Shown here: one piece after another, positions 7,866 through 17,100 of the stretch
Layout of the letters: each line of letters starts with the position of its first letter
Position numbering within the stretch: the stretch's first letter is position 1
DNA from: Ardenticatenaceae bacterium
Lineage (GTDB): Bacteria > Chloroflexota > Anaerolineae > Promineifilales > Promineifilaceae
DNA: 35,351 bases
Assembly (NCBI GenBank): GCA_020634495.1
Contig: JACKBR010000046.1
Location: 1 to 35,351, forward strand
Direction of reading: 5' to 3'
Made by a program: the position numbers and the translations under genes
The notes under the pieces: generated by a model
Told to the model about the DNA's origin: nothing
Seen by the model: the letters and a program-made list of their open reading frames with translations, nothing else
Database searches by the model: none

Positions 7866-10484
7866 ATGAACCACAGATTTTTATCCTATGTGCTTGGAAT
7901 TATCATAATCGGCCTGTTGGTCATGCCACAACCGTCAGCCGCTCAGGAAGAAACAGAATATGTTGGGCTAGACGTCGTTTTCTTAATTGATCAATCAGGT
8001 AGCATGGGAGGGCCAGAAGCAGGCTGCACGATCTGTACTTATGCCAACGACCCTTTGGGATTGCGATTCGCAGCCCCTGAATTTGCCATCGAACTGCTGG
8101 GAGATGACCTGTTACAAGGGCAGATTGCCCGTCAAACCCCTGTAGATGTGCAGGTGGGCATTGTCAGTTTCGGTTCAACCGCTCAAATTAGCCTGGGACC
8201 CGCACTCATCCAGGCAACGACAGAAGAAGAATGGATTGCTGAATGGAATTCAATAGGGAGTGATCTAAACAAAATTCGTGCAGAGTTATCAACCGATAAT
8301 TTGCGGCGAACAGATCCCAAACTTGCGTTTCAAAAGGCTCAAGACTTGTTTGCAGATATGGCCAGTAACCCGGCTGTAAATCAAGGGCCACGTCTCAAAG
8401 CAATCATTGTCCTGACGGATGGCAGCCCATGTACGGGTGACTGCAACCCACCTGAGAGCTTTTGGTCTCCAGAGCAGGTACAAGACTATCTCGCAGATCT
8501 ACGAGATGAGGTTCGCGGCGGTGGTAGCCAATCTGCTGATTTTCCCTATGACGAGTACCAGATTCTGGTAATTGGCATGAAAGACCCGGTTGACGCTTAC
8601 TGGAACTACACCAGTAACCTCTGGTCAGAAATCGCTGATGGCAATGCATTTCTGGCTAACAACGAGGCCGAGGCCGGATTTCACCTGTATCAGTTCTTAA
8701 ATCCGCTGCTACAAAGTATAGGGGGGCGAACCGGTGAACCCTGGGAGTTTGGTGTTGACCGAAGTGTTGCCCCTTATCTGCGCCAGATCGTCTTCACGAT
8801 TTTCAAGAGTGCCCAGGGCGCAGTTCCGGTAGACATTCGGGAGAATGGTATTTCTTTGGATCTAACCGGTGGAAAAGACAATCGGATCCGGGTTACGGGT
8901 GACGAAACATCGCCTATTCAAACAATTGTGGTTACAGATCCCCAACCGGGAGCCTGGGTTGTGTTTCAGACCAGTGAATCGGATGTGTCCGTATGGGCGC
9001 GTACCATCGAGTTTCAAGTCAGCCCAAGTATTAATCCTCAAAGTAACGGCGTCCAATATTTGCCTCTCTCTCTAAGCTTCACTTTACGCGACGAAAGAGG
9101 TAACCCACCACCTGTTTATGCAGATCCCAAATATGCCTTAACACCAGAAGTTACAATCAAAACTCCTATCGGAATAGAAAACTTACCGATTACCACTATT
9201 GGAGAAGATCAATATGAGGTGGCATTCGTCCCCACCGCTACGGGCGAATACACGTGGCACCTAACCGTGTCTACGAGCAATGTAGACAACTCCATCCTGA
9301 CACTTGTTGATACTGACATCAGTTCGTTTGACATTTCACCGTTACAGGCTGTGTTGGACAAACCTGAGGGCTTGTTCTATCAAAACACGACAATCAGCTC
9401 GTCATTTCGCGTGATAGATGCTCAGGGAAGAACAATCATACCACCGGAAACATGGGATATATCAGCACAGGTTTTGGGTCCGGAAGAGGAACCACCCGTA
9501 TCGCTGGTAGATGAGCAGGGAGTATATGAAGTCCTCTTTACGCCTGCCGATTCGGGGACTTATGACCTGACAATAACTATCAATGGGGTAGACCACCAAG
9601 ATCGCCCCTTTACGGTTGTAGATGACAAACTGGCTTCTTACACAGTTCGTCCCACTACGACCCTAGATTTTGATATAACCCATCCAGCACAGCATACCGT
9701 TCGTGAAGAGATTAGCTGGTGGTCCTGGCGTTTGGGCGAAGTGGGTCAGCTTCTACCGTACACCGTTACCATTCAATTACGGACGGATACCGGAAACACA
9801 ATTGCTGCCGAAGATGTCGGCGAGGGGAACCTTGATCCTTTTGCCCTCACCCTTCATGCCCCAGATGGTACGAGTCAGTCTGTTGCATTAACATCAACTG
9901 GAGCTCCTGGTGAGTACAAAGCTCAGGTAGATGTATTAGAGCCACTGGGCGAGTGGGAACTTGAAGTCGTCCCTCGCCTTAATTTGGTTCCAGATTATTT
10001 GATGAATCAACAGGCAAAGACGACTCGATTAACATTGAGCGATAACCCGACAGCGATTCGTTACCAACAAACTTGGGATCGTTGGTTCCCCATTGGAAGC
10101 GTGTCGCTTGCCACGCTTTTGGCAGTTTTGCTTATATGGCGACTTCTACTGATGCGTAATGCCTGCCAGGGAACGATCATGGTTGTTGACGAATTTGAAG
10201 CGGTTGTGCAACCGCTTGACTTGGGGAGCAAACGCAAGAATTCGATCATCTTCAGAGGGAGCTCGCTACCGGCTGCTACCAGATTGAAGCGATTGGAAGT
10301 ACGCCGTCCGGGTAAAGAAAACAATGTGCTTGTTACGGCCACTTTGACCGATGGCAGCAAGCCTATCACAAGCCAATCAATGATACACGATACCAAGATA
10401 CATCTCGTTGATGACCTGTATCTAAAGTATATAAACTATGCTTCCAGCGGGATGGATGGTGGCGCATACGCCTACAATGTTTAA
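7866..10484 (+). CDS. Secreted, C-terminally anchored vWA-domain protein
   Basis: The 872-residue protein starts with a clear signal peptide (hydrophobic core about 8-20, likely cleavage after SAA near residue 26). A vWA domain follows with an intact MIDAS: DQSGS (D42, S44, S46) and LTDGS (D185), so it should bind a metal and an external ligand. About 450 residues of beta-rich, Ig-like segments follow. One transmembrane helix (about 740-765) then leads to a cytoplasmic tail of about 105 residues that looks like a small beta domain. That tail is vaguely FHA-like (KRKNSIIF, IHLVDDLYLKYI) but lacks obvious phosphopeptide-binding residues. GGAGAT at 7855-7860 supports the start. Predicted role: external sensor or adhesin that passes a signal to the tubulin/kinase proteins. 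Confidence 0.85.
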   Translation: MNHRFLSYVLGIIIIGLLVMPQPSAAQEETEYVGLDVVFLIDQSGSMGGPEAGCTICTYANDPLGLRFAAPEFAIELLGDDLLQGQIARQTPVDVQVGIVSFGSTAQISLGPALIQATTEEEWIAEWNSIGSDLNKIRAELSTDNLRRTDPKLAFQKAQDLFADMASNPAVNQGPRLKAIIVLTDGSPCTGDCNPPESFWSPEQVQDYLADLRDEVRGGGSQSADFPYDEYQILVIGMKDPVDAYWNYTSNLWSEIADGNAFLANNEAEAGFHLYQFLNPLLQSIGGRTGEPWEFGVDRSVAPYLRQIVFTIFKSAQGAVPVDIRENGISLDLTGGKDNRIRVTGDETSPIQTIVVTDPQPGAWVVFQTSESDVSVWARTIEFQVSPSINPQSNGVQYLPLSLSFTLRDERGNPPPVYADPKYALTPEVTIKTPIGIENLPITTIGEDQYEVAFVPTATGEYTWHLTVSTSNVDNSILTLVDTDISSFDISPLQAVLDKPEGLFYQNTTISSSFRVIDAQGRTIIPPETWDISAQVLGPEEEPPVSLVDEQGVYEVLFTPADSGTYDLTITINGVDHQDRPFTVVDDKLASYTVRPTTTLDFDITHPAQHTVREEISWWSWRLGEVGQLLPYTVTIQLRTDTGNTIAAEDVGEGNLDPFALTLHAPDGTSQSVALTSTGAPGEYKAQVDVLEPLGEWELEVVPRLNLVPDYLMNQQAKTTRLTLSDNPTAIRYQQTWDRWFPIGSVSLATLLAVLLIWRLLLMRNACQGTIMVVDEFEAVVQPLDLGSKRKNSIIFRGSSLPAATRLKRLEVRRPGKENNVLVTATLTDGSKPITSQSMIHDTKIHLVDDLYLKYINYASSGMDGGAYAYNV

Positions 10485-10517
10485 ATTCAGATTTAAGCGA
10501 AAAATCGTCAAACAATG

Positions 10518-10524
10518 AAAGGAG
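10518..10524 (+). promoter_or_regulatory. Shine-Dalgarno deciding the start of the tubulin-like gene
   Basis: AAAGGAG lies eight bases before the ATG at 10533 and directly after an in-frame ATG at 10515. The 10515 codon has no ribosome site of its own, so 10533 is the better start. Confidence 0.75.
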
Positions 10525-10532
10525 AAACCAGC

Positions 10533-13500
10533 ATGTCAAACGAGCAACATTGGAAAGCAACCCCGGCCTTGATCATCGGACTGGGGGGTACCGGCGTTCG
10601 CACGCTGACCCACTTGAAGAAAGATTTAATCACGCTCAATCATGGTGCCTTGCCCAACGAAGTGCGCCTCTTGGCCTTTGATACCGTTACCAAACCAGAC
10701 GTTGTGGTTGGTGGAGGGGAAGCTGGCAATAGTGAGGCCACCTCTGGGGTAAGGTTGGAAATGACACAAGGGGAATACGTGCATATTGGTGGAGATATTA
10801 AGCCTTATGTGCGCGATGTGGCTATGGGGAAGCACCCACACGTGGAAGGGTGGCTACAGGCCGCCTATTACCTGGAAACATTGCCGGATAGCCAATTCTA
10901 TCTGGAAAAGGGCGCCGGTATGTTACGTCAGTTTGGGCGAGCAGGTATCTTTGATGATGTGAAAGCGCCGGGAATGTCAAAGATTTATACCAAACTCTTG
11001 GAAGCCGTTCAGCACGTACAGAATGCGACGAATGCGGAAACAATTGAAGTGGCAATCGTGGCTTCGACTGCTGGGGGTACCGGCGCCGGCATGTTGGTGG
11101 ATATTGCTCACCTAGTGCGCCAGATTGCTTCCAAAACAAAGATTCGCTTGCGCGGCTACCTGGTATTGCCCGAAGCGTTTGAGAAAATTCCCAGCGGCAT
11201 CACCAGAGATATGAAAGCGCGCTCCTATGCTGCTTTGCGGGAGACGCGCCGCTTTATGGTGAATTTTGATTGGGTGCGCGGGTATCCCATGTTTTACCAT
11301 AATGCCGAAGCGCACCATGATCCTAAAGATATCTGGCAGGGGAGAATTCAAAATAAATTGTTTGATTACATGTACGTCATAGACGGCCGTCGCGCCCGCA
11401 ACAATCTGAGCCAATACCTGCCAGATATTGGTATAGCGCCAAGTATCGCGGACATGATCAGCGCCATCTTGGATGTTAAAGGGGGGCAAAAATTCACTGA
11501 ACACGAAAACAACATGAACGAGGTTGCCCAAGGACGAGGCGGCAGTCTGGAAAAAACCGCCAACTATGGCGCGATGGGTACCTATACCATTGTTCTGCCC
11601 ATTTATCATATTGTGGAAGAGTTTTCGCACAGATTAGGGCTGGAAACTCTGGAAGCATGGTTATTACCAACCAATAAGGCGGATGGCATTCCCGAAAGTG
11701 TTGTCGCTGATCGCAATCAGGATGCCGGCGCAGGTAAAAGCGGCCGTGATGACGCACTACCCTTTTTACGAATGACTCAAGTGGTAGATGCGCATGATCC
11801 CGAAGGCAAGCGTACGGTGAGCAACACACGCCTGATGCCAGAAATAGCGCGTATTGCCCAGCGATATAGCCCGGATAATCCCGGTGTGGTATCCGAATTG
11901 GTGGGTCGTAATCTGCAAGGTTGGTTAGACTTGTTCATTCCTCCAGGAGACAACCCGGAAGTGGAAGAAATTCGGCGACAAGTCAACGCAATTTTGTCCC
12001 TGTCATTGGAGACCATTGCGCCAACCAGTAATAAAGTGTCCGGCGAGAAACCGGCTGATGGGTTACGGCGCATTGAAGATACCATACGCACTTTCAAAGC
12101 TCGTCATCTGGGAGGAGAAAACTTTGAGGGGCGTCGTGATGGGGGCGATTATCGCCAGGCTTTAGAGCGCTTGGCGGCATTCCACCAGTTGCGTTTTCAA
12201 CAAATGCTCAACTATCAGGCCGGCAACATCCTCAATGGTTTGCCCCAGACCGATGCGGTACGGGCCAAAAGCGGGCGCCTGGGCTACCTACGCGATCTAC
12301 TTGCCGGATTGGAAAAGGAAACCACGACGTTTTTGGGCGTGATGACCCAGGTGCGTGATCAACGGGAACAACGGGGCATTCGCCGCAACCTTCTGGCACA
12401 GACCCAAGGCTCATTGAGCAACATGAAACAAAAGGCGACCAGTTGGGTTCCCGGTCAGGCTGTGGGAGCGCAGAGGGATTACATTGCGGCTGAGCAGCGG
12501 TTGGTGGATGCGCTGCGTCAGGAAATTCTGGAAGACCTGATTCGCTCTACGGCGAGCTATCTGTTGGCATACGCCAAAAATGGCTTGCAGGTTGTTGATA
12601 GCTGGCTCAACACACTGGTTGTCGGCAACACTAGCCTCTATGCTCAGTTGCTACGCGGTCAGAAGCAGCTACAGGCCAACCGTGAAGATGACAAAAAGAT
12701 CAAGGTGCGCGAAATCATTGATGACAAAGCCTATGAGAGCGGCTTGTATCAACAATACACCCAAAACGGCGCAGTTATTGCCGAAATCATGAACGATCTA
12801 ACCTGGTCTGTAACGGTTTCCGAAGCGGGCGCCAGCCGTCAGTTTGATTTACAGTTAACTTGCCAGTTGGCCAACGAAAAACCCTCCTTCATTAAAGAAC
12901 GTCGTCAGGATAATCAAGCGCTGTTTTTGCGCCGCACCGCACAATCTTTTACTGAACTTAAAAACAGTGAATCTTGCTTGAAGTACTTGAAGAAACAGTA
13001 TACAGGAAAAGAGGCGGATTTGGGCAAGCTGTTGGCCGACCGTTCCGGGCTGGTGCTGAATTTTGAGAGGGCCGTAAACGCAGTGCCGGCTAATTATTTA
13101 CGCATCCATCATGGCGAACAGCCGGATGACAGCACATTTCTGGCAGATGCTTTGCGGGCAGCAACTAATGAAACCGGCGCAACCGGCAAATTTGTGGCTG
13201 TTGTGCAATCGGCCGATCGCTACAAATGTACGCTGGTCTATACCGTGGACATGATCCCGCTCGATAACATCAGTTCCTATAGAGAATGTGAAGGGGATTA
13301 CAAGGCGTTTCATGCGGGGCAAAAAGGAGGCCGGCGACAAATCCTCCACCTGTTCCCCGCCGAAGTTAACGCAGTGGGCTTTGAAGAACGGTTAGGTGAA
13401 TTGGGCGAAAATCCTCGTCTTTTCAACGATCAGGTAGTCGTTCAACTTGAGGACATTAAGACGTGCCGTCTCTTTGCCAACTGTTTAGCCTATCGGCTGG

Positions 13501-14051
13501 TTGAGAGGGATCGCGACGAGGATGGAAGCGAGTCAAAGAACTATTATGCGTTGAAGCTGCCGTCCGATAATACCAATCCATACGCCCCTCTCGCGCCAAT
13601 TTCGATCCGATTAACGCCTGCACAAACCGGCGACCCCGATCTGCTACAGGCGATGGGGCAATTTAATTACGAAGGGCACGATATCAGCGCGCAAAACCGC
13701 GATCCAAACGATCCACGTACCATTGATTATGACCGGGTGAAAAAAGCTCTGCAGGAAGCGCGGCAACGGATAGGAGATGAACAAGGTAAAATCCCTGGAT
13801 CGCTTTTGGAAATAGAGGAAACAGCCTTAAGAGGGATGGATCCAGAATCTTCAGATGCAATAACGCTGCGTAATTTGTTGGGACAGCGGCATTGGCTACG
13901 TATGCAGCAAGAGCGACTATTAATGCCATTACGACGCTCTAATCGCCAAATTGATAAAGATTTGAGTACTGTACTCTGGCTGATGTTCCAAGACGAAATC
14001 CGCAGCTTGAACGTAAACATTCAGCAAAAGACGATGTACTACGCTCAATGA
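10533..14051 (+). CDS. Large tubulin/FtsZ-superfamily protein (Tubulin_2-like)
   Basis: The 1,172-residue cytoplasmic protein begins with a Rossmann-type nucleotide loop PALIIGLGGTG (11-21), followed by LTHLKKDL. Its tubulin signature is AGGTGAG (180-186), the equivalent of GGGTGSG in FtsZ and tubulin. A segment IADM (D307) may correspond to the T7 loop/H8 start, where FtsZ has NxDxADV; if so, the first catalytic Asp is missing and the second is kept. The protein is nearly three times the length of FtsZ, and the C-terminal ~700 residues are unrecognised, with helical stretches around 490-700. It is paralogous to the C-terminal part of the next gene. FtsZ-like families next to vWA genes have been proposed to work in membrane remodelling; here a polymer-forming or switch GTPase is inferred, not shown. 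Confidence 0.85.
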   Translation: MSNEQHWKATPALIIGLGGTGVRTLTHLKKDLITLNHGALPNEVRLLAFDTVTKPDVVVGGGEAGNSEATSGVRLEMTQGEYVHIGGDIKPYVRDVAMGKHPHVEGWLQAAYYLETLPDSQFYLEKGAGMLRQFGRAGIFDDVKAPGMSKIYTKLLEAVQHVQNATNAETIEVAIVASTAGGTGAGMLVDIAHLVRQIASKTKIRLRGYLVLPEAFEKIPSGITRDMKARSYAALRETRRFMVNFDWVRGYPMFYHNAEAHHDPKDIWQGRIQNKLFDYMYVIDGRRARNNLSQYLPDIGIAPSIADMISAILDVKGGQKFTEHENNMNEVAQGRGGSLEKTANYGAMGTYTIVLPIYHIVEEFSHRLGLETLEAWLLPTNKADGIPESVVADRNQDAGAGKSGRDDALPFLRMTQVVDAHDPEGKRTVSNTRLMPEIARIAQRYSPDNPGVVSELVGRNLQGWLDLFIPPGDNPEVEEIRRQVNAILSLSLETIAPTSNKVSGEKPADGLRRIEDTIRTFKARHLGGENFEGRRDGGDYRQALERLAAFHQLRFQQMLNYQAGNILNGLPQTDAVRAKSGRLGYLRDLLAGLEKETTTFLGVMTQVRDQREQRGIRRNLLAQTQGSLSNMKQKATSWVPGQAVGAQRDYIAAEQRLVDALRQEILEDLIRSTASYLLAYAKNGLQVVDSWLNTLVVGNTSLYAQLLRGQKQLQANREDDKKIKVREIIDDKAYESGLYQQYTQNGAVIAEIMNDLTWSVTVSEAGASRQFDLQLTCQLANEKPSFIKERRQDNQALFLRRTAQSFTELKNSESCLKYLKKQYTGKEADLGKLLADRSGLVLNFERAVNAVPANYLRIHHGEQPDDSTFLADALRAATNETGATGKFVAVVQSADRYKCTLVYTVDMIPLDNISSYRECEGDYKAFHAGQKGGRRQILHLFPAEVNAVGFEERLGELGENPRLFNDQVVVQLEDIKTCRLFANCLAYRLVERDRDEDGSESKNYYALKLPSDNTNPYAPLAPISIRLTPAQTGDPDLLQAMGQFNYEGHDISAQNRDPNDPRTIDYDRVKKALQEARQRIGDEQGKIPGSLLEIEETALRGMDPESSDAITLRNLLGQRHWLRMQQERLLMPLRRSNRQIDKDLSTVLWLMFQDEIRSLNVNIQQKTMYYAQ

Positions 14052-14065
14052 TGTGATGGGAAACG

Positions 14066-14109
14066 GCCGCAAGCCCGCTGTGTCATACAGTATATGGCGG
14101 GCTTGTGGC
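14066..14109 (+). other. Strong intergenic hairpin between the two tubulin-family genes
   Basis: Thirteen paired bases (one G-U) are formed by GCCGCAAGCCCGC at 14066-14078 and GCGGGCTTGTGGC at 14097-14109, with an 18-base loop. There is no T tract after it, so a classical intrinsic terminator is unlikely. It could act as an mRNA processing or stability element that sets the ratio of the two tubulin-like products. Confidence 0.6.
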
Positions 14110-14135
14110 TGCTATAACCAATCGCGGGAGAAACC

Positions 14136-17100
14136 ATGAACTCACAAAACGAACGGCAACGAGCTATTGGGGCTATCTGTCTGCTATCCTTCTCGTTATT
14201 CTTGCTGTTTTGGGGTTACCAATCAACGTTTGCCCATCAACCGGGAATTGCAGAGATGGTATCGCTTGTACAACAACAGGCCGATGACACTGGCGTTCTC
14301 CCTCAACCTGTGCCTGCGGTCATCACCATGAGTCGTGACCCAGATCGACTTTTGGTGCTGCCTGGACAAACTGCACAGGTAACTATTCGCGTGAATGGCG
14401 ATTTGCCGGCGGTTTGTCAAGGTATTCCAGGACGGCCGTTAGACGTGATGTTAGTTTTTGATCGCTCAACCAGTGCGGGTTCTGGCGCTGGGTCAAATCT
14501 AGAGTTTAGCAAACAGGCCGCTCTAGCTTTTATAGACCATCTTCAACAGCCAATTTACCTGGACACGATGCAAGGCCCCCGTTCTTCACAAATGGGAATC
14601 ATCACCAGCTCAGCCGATGCTTCGGGACCGATCCCTTTTCTAGACCAGCCGTTAACAGATGACTACGACTTACTGCGCCAGCAAATTCAAGCCATTGACT
14701 CCGCTGGAGATAGCGAATTAGCAAGGGGGATAGACCTGGCAATAGCGTCATTGGGGGAGCCGAGAGAAGATCGTCTCAGGGCTATTTTTCTAGTCTTACA
14801 TGACGACTTACCCTTGAATGATCCCGCTATAGAGGCCATAAGACGTACTCAGCAAACTGGCGTTGATGTCTACATGATTGTGAACAGCTTGAATATCACC
14901 CCTGATGTTCAAATCGATCAGCTAGAAGCAGCAGAGGCGGTGGGGGAAGCGTACACCCTGTTTCTGACCCCAGGTGCAGATTTTCTGCTGGACACGACCC
15001 AGCTACGTCAACTCTTCATTCGTGCTACACAGGGTGTTGTAGACATGAGTGGTCGTCATCTGCGAGTCAGCGAAATATTTACACCATCAGGTGATGGCAT
15101 AGAGATAGTAGCCGCTGATCAGGGTGGGCAAATAAGCGCCGATGCGATTACATGGGATATTTCTCAGGTTGCGCCCAATATGCCAGTGGAATTAAGATAT
15201 CAAATTCGTGTTCCGGCAACGACAACCGCTTCAAATGCCAACCTAGCTCTAACATTTAGCTACATTGATTGTAATGGCTACTTACAGAATGACACGCTTG
15301 GCCCACTCGCCATAGAACTTGGGCCGACGCCTACACCAACAGTGACGCCAACGCCAACATCTACGCCCACGCCAACGCCCACACCAACGCCACTGGGCGT
15401 TGTGATTCAGCCAACACCAGGGGCAACGCCTACGCCTGAAACTTCACCTCTTCTTGAAAGAATATTCCCATCTTCGCCAGGTAGGGCCTTCTGTGATTCA
15501 TCCTTCTGGTGGTTGCCTGCCCTACTGCTACCGCTTCTTGTACTGGCCCTTTGGTGGTGGTGGTTACGTTCTCATGGTTCTGATTTTGGAACGGAAATTG
15601 GCAACATGGCGACGCCACGTTGCTGGCCTTGCCTTCTTTTTTGGTTGTACATGCTCTTTATTGCTTTTCTCGTAGGTCGGGAATTGTTTTCAGGATTGTG
15701 TCAGACGGGTGAAAGCGTGTACTTTTGGCGATTAGATCAAGGCTCATTTGAACAAAACGGTCTTTATCTGACCGTGCCGGACCAAACCACACAAGAAGCA
15801 ATTCCTTTTGCGAAAGTGAATGATCAGGCCAACTGTGTAGGGTGTCATACGGTCACCTCTACCGGGGATGCGGTAGCTGTCGTTTTGGATGTTCCTCCAG
15901 GGGAGGTTGCTGTTTTTCGCCTAGACGGTACACGCATTGATATTCCCTCTATCCGCGCCTCGTTTTTAGCCTGGTCTCCTGACGGAACAAAACTGGCCTA
16001 TGATGGAGAGGCTGGTGATATTCATGTGCTTGATCTGAATAGTGGCCAGACGCGCGCTGTGCAAGGGGCCAGCGAACCCGGGATTACAGAGGCCATGCCA
16101 GCCTGGTCTGCTGATGGCGGTTTATTGGCATTTGTTCGCTATGAAGGGGTAGCTGACTATCCCTTTTTTCTGCCAGGTCCTACAGATATCTATGTTGTGC
16201 CATCTGCTGGTGGACAGGCTGTTCCCGTGATTGGCGCAAGCGAAAATGGGCTGAATTACTATCCAGCATTCTCGCCAGATGGGAAATGGTTAGCTTATAC
16301 ACACCACAATGGGGCAACAACATATGCGGACCCGGCTGCGGAAATCTATCTGGTTCCGTCTGCAGGTGGAGAACCAATCAGATTAGCGGCTAACGATGGG
16401 CCAAATGGCGAAAACCTTATTGACGCCAGCAATTCATGGCCTACCTGGTCTAATGACAGCCGCCTTTTGGCTTTTAACAGCAAGCGGGATGATCCCAATT
16501 TCGATATTTACATTACCGAGATTGACGAAAACGGCAGTTCTACTGCTGCTGTCCCTCTGACCGGAGCGGCTGTACCAGGTGTTTTTGAGCACATTCCATT
16601 CTGGGGGAAACCGATTCGGCCGGAGCCATTATGGCAGCGTCTTTTGGCGCTTTGGCCTTGGTTGTTGCCCTTGCTGCCTCTTCTGATTCTGTGCCTGCTG
16701 CTTTGTCGTGAAAAAAGCAGAGTTGTTATTCCTCCCCCACCTACTCTCCCTGCCGGTCAACCGGATCCGGGTAACATTGGCGTCTGGAAACCCACGCCAT
16801 TTTGGGATCCCAGCCCGGCGTTGATTATTGGCTTAGGTGGTAGTGGACGCCACGTTTTGACCCATTTGAAGAAGAACCTTTGGGATGCAGGCGCCGGTCA
16901 ATTGCCTGAACATATCCGTCTCGTTCTGTTAGATACGGCCGAAGTCGAGGCGGTAGGTGGTCAACAAAAACCGGTAGAGGTGGCTGGGATTAGCCTGTCA
17001 GAGCAGGAGAAGCTGGTTATCAGTGAGAATCTGGCTAATTTGGTGCGCGATATGGTACGCGACGAGGCTGCGCAGCCAGAAATGCGCGATTGGTTCCCAT

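Noticed and set aside
10515..10532. ATG at 10515 as the start of the tubulin-like gene
   Set aside because: The ribosome site AAAGGAG overlaps these codons and is correctly placed only for the ATG at 10533.
11112..11630. Long minus-strand open frame inside the tubulin-like gene
   Set aside because: It lies wholly opposite a well-supported coding frame and shows no recognisable domain. The same holds for the other minus-strand frames, such as 26854-27354 and 33226-33558.
15324..15391. Hexamer run as a CRISPR or mobile-element repeat
   Set aside because: Units are six bases without spacers and encode an in-frame Thr-Pro stalk.
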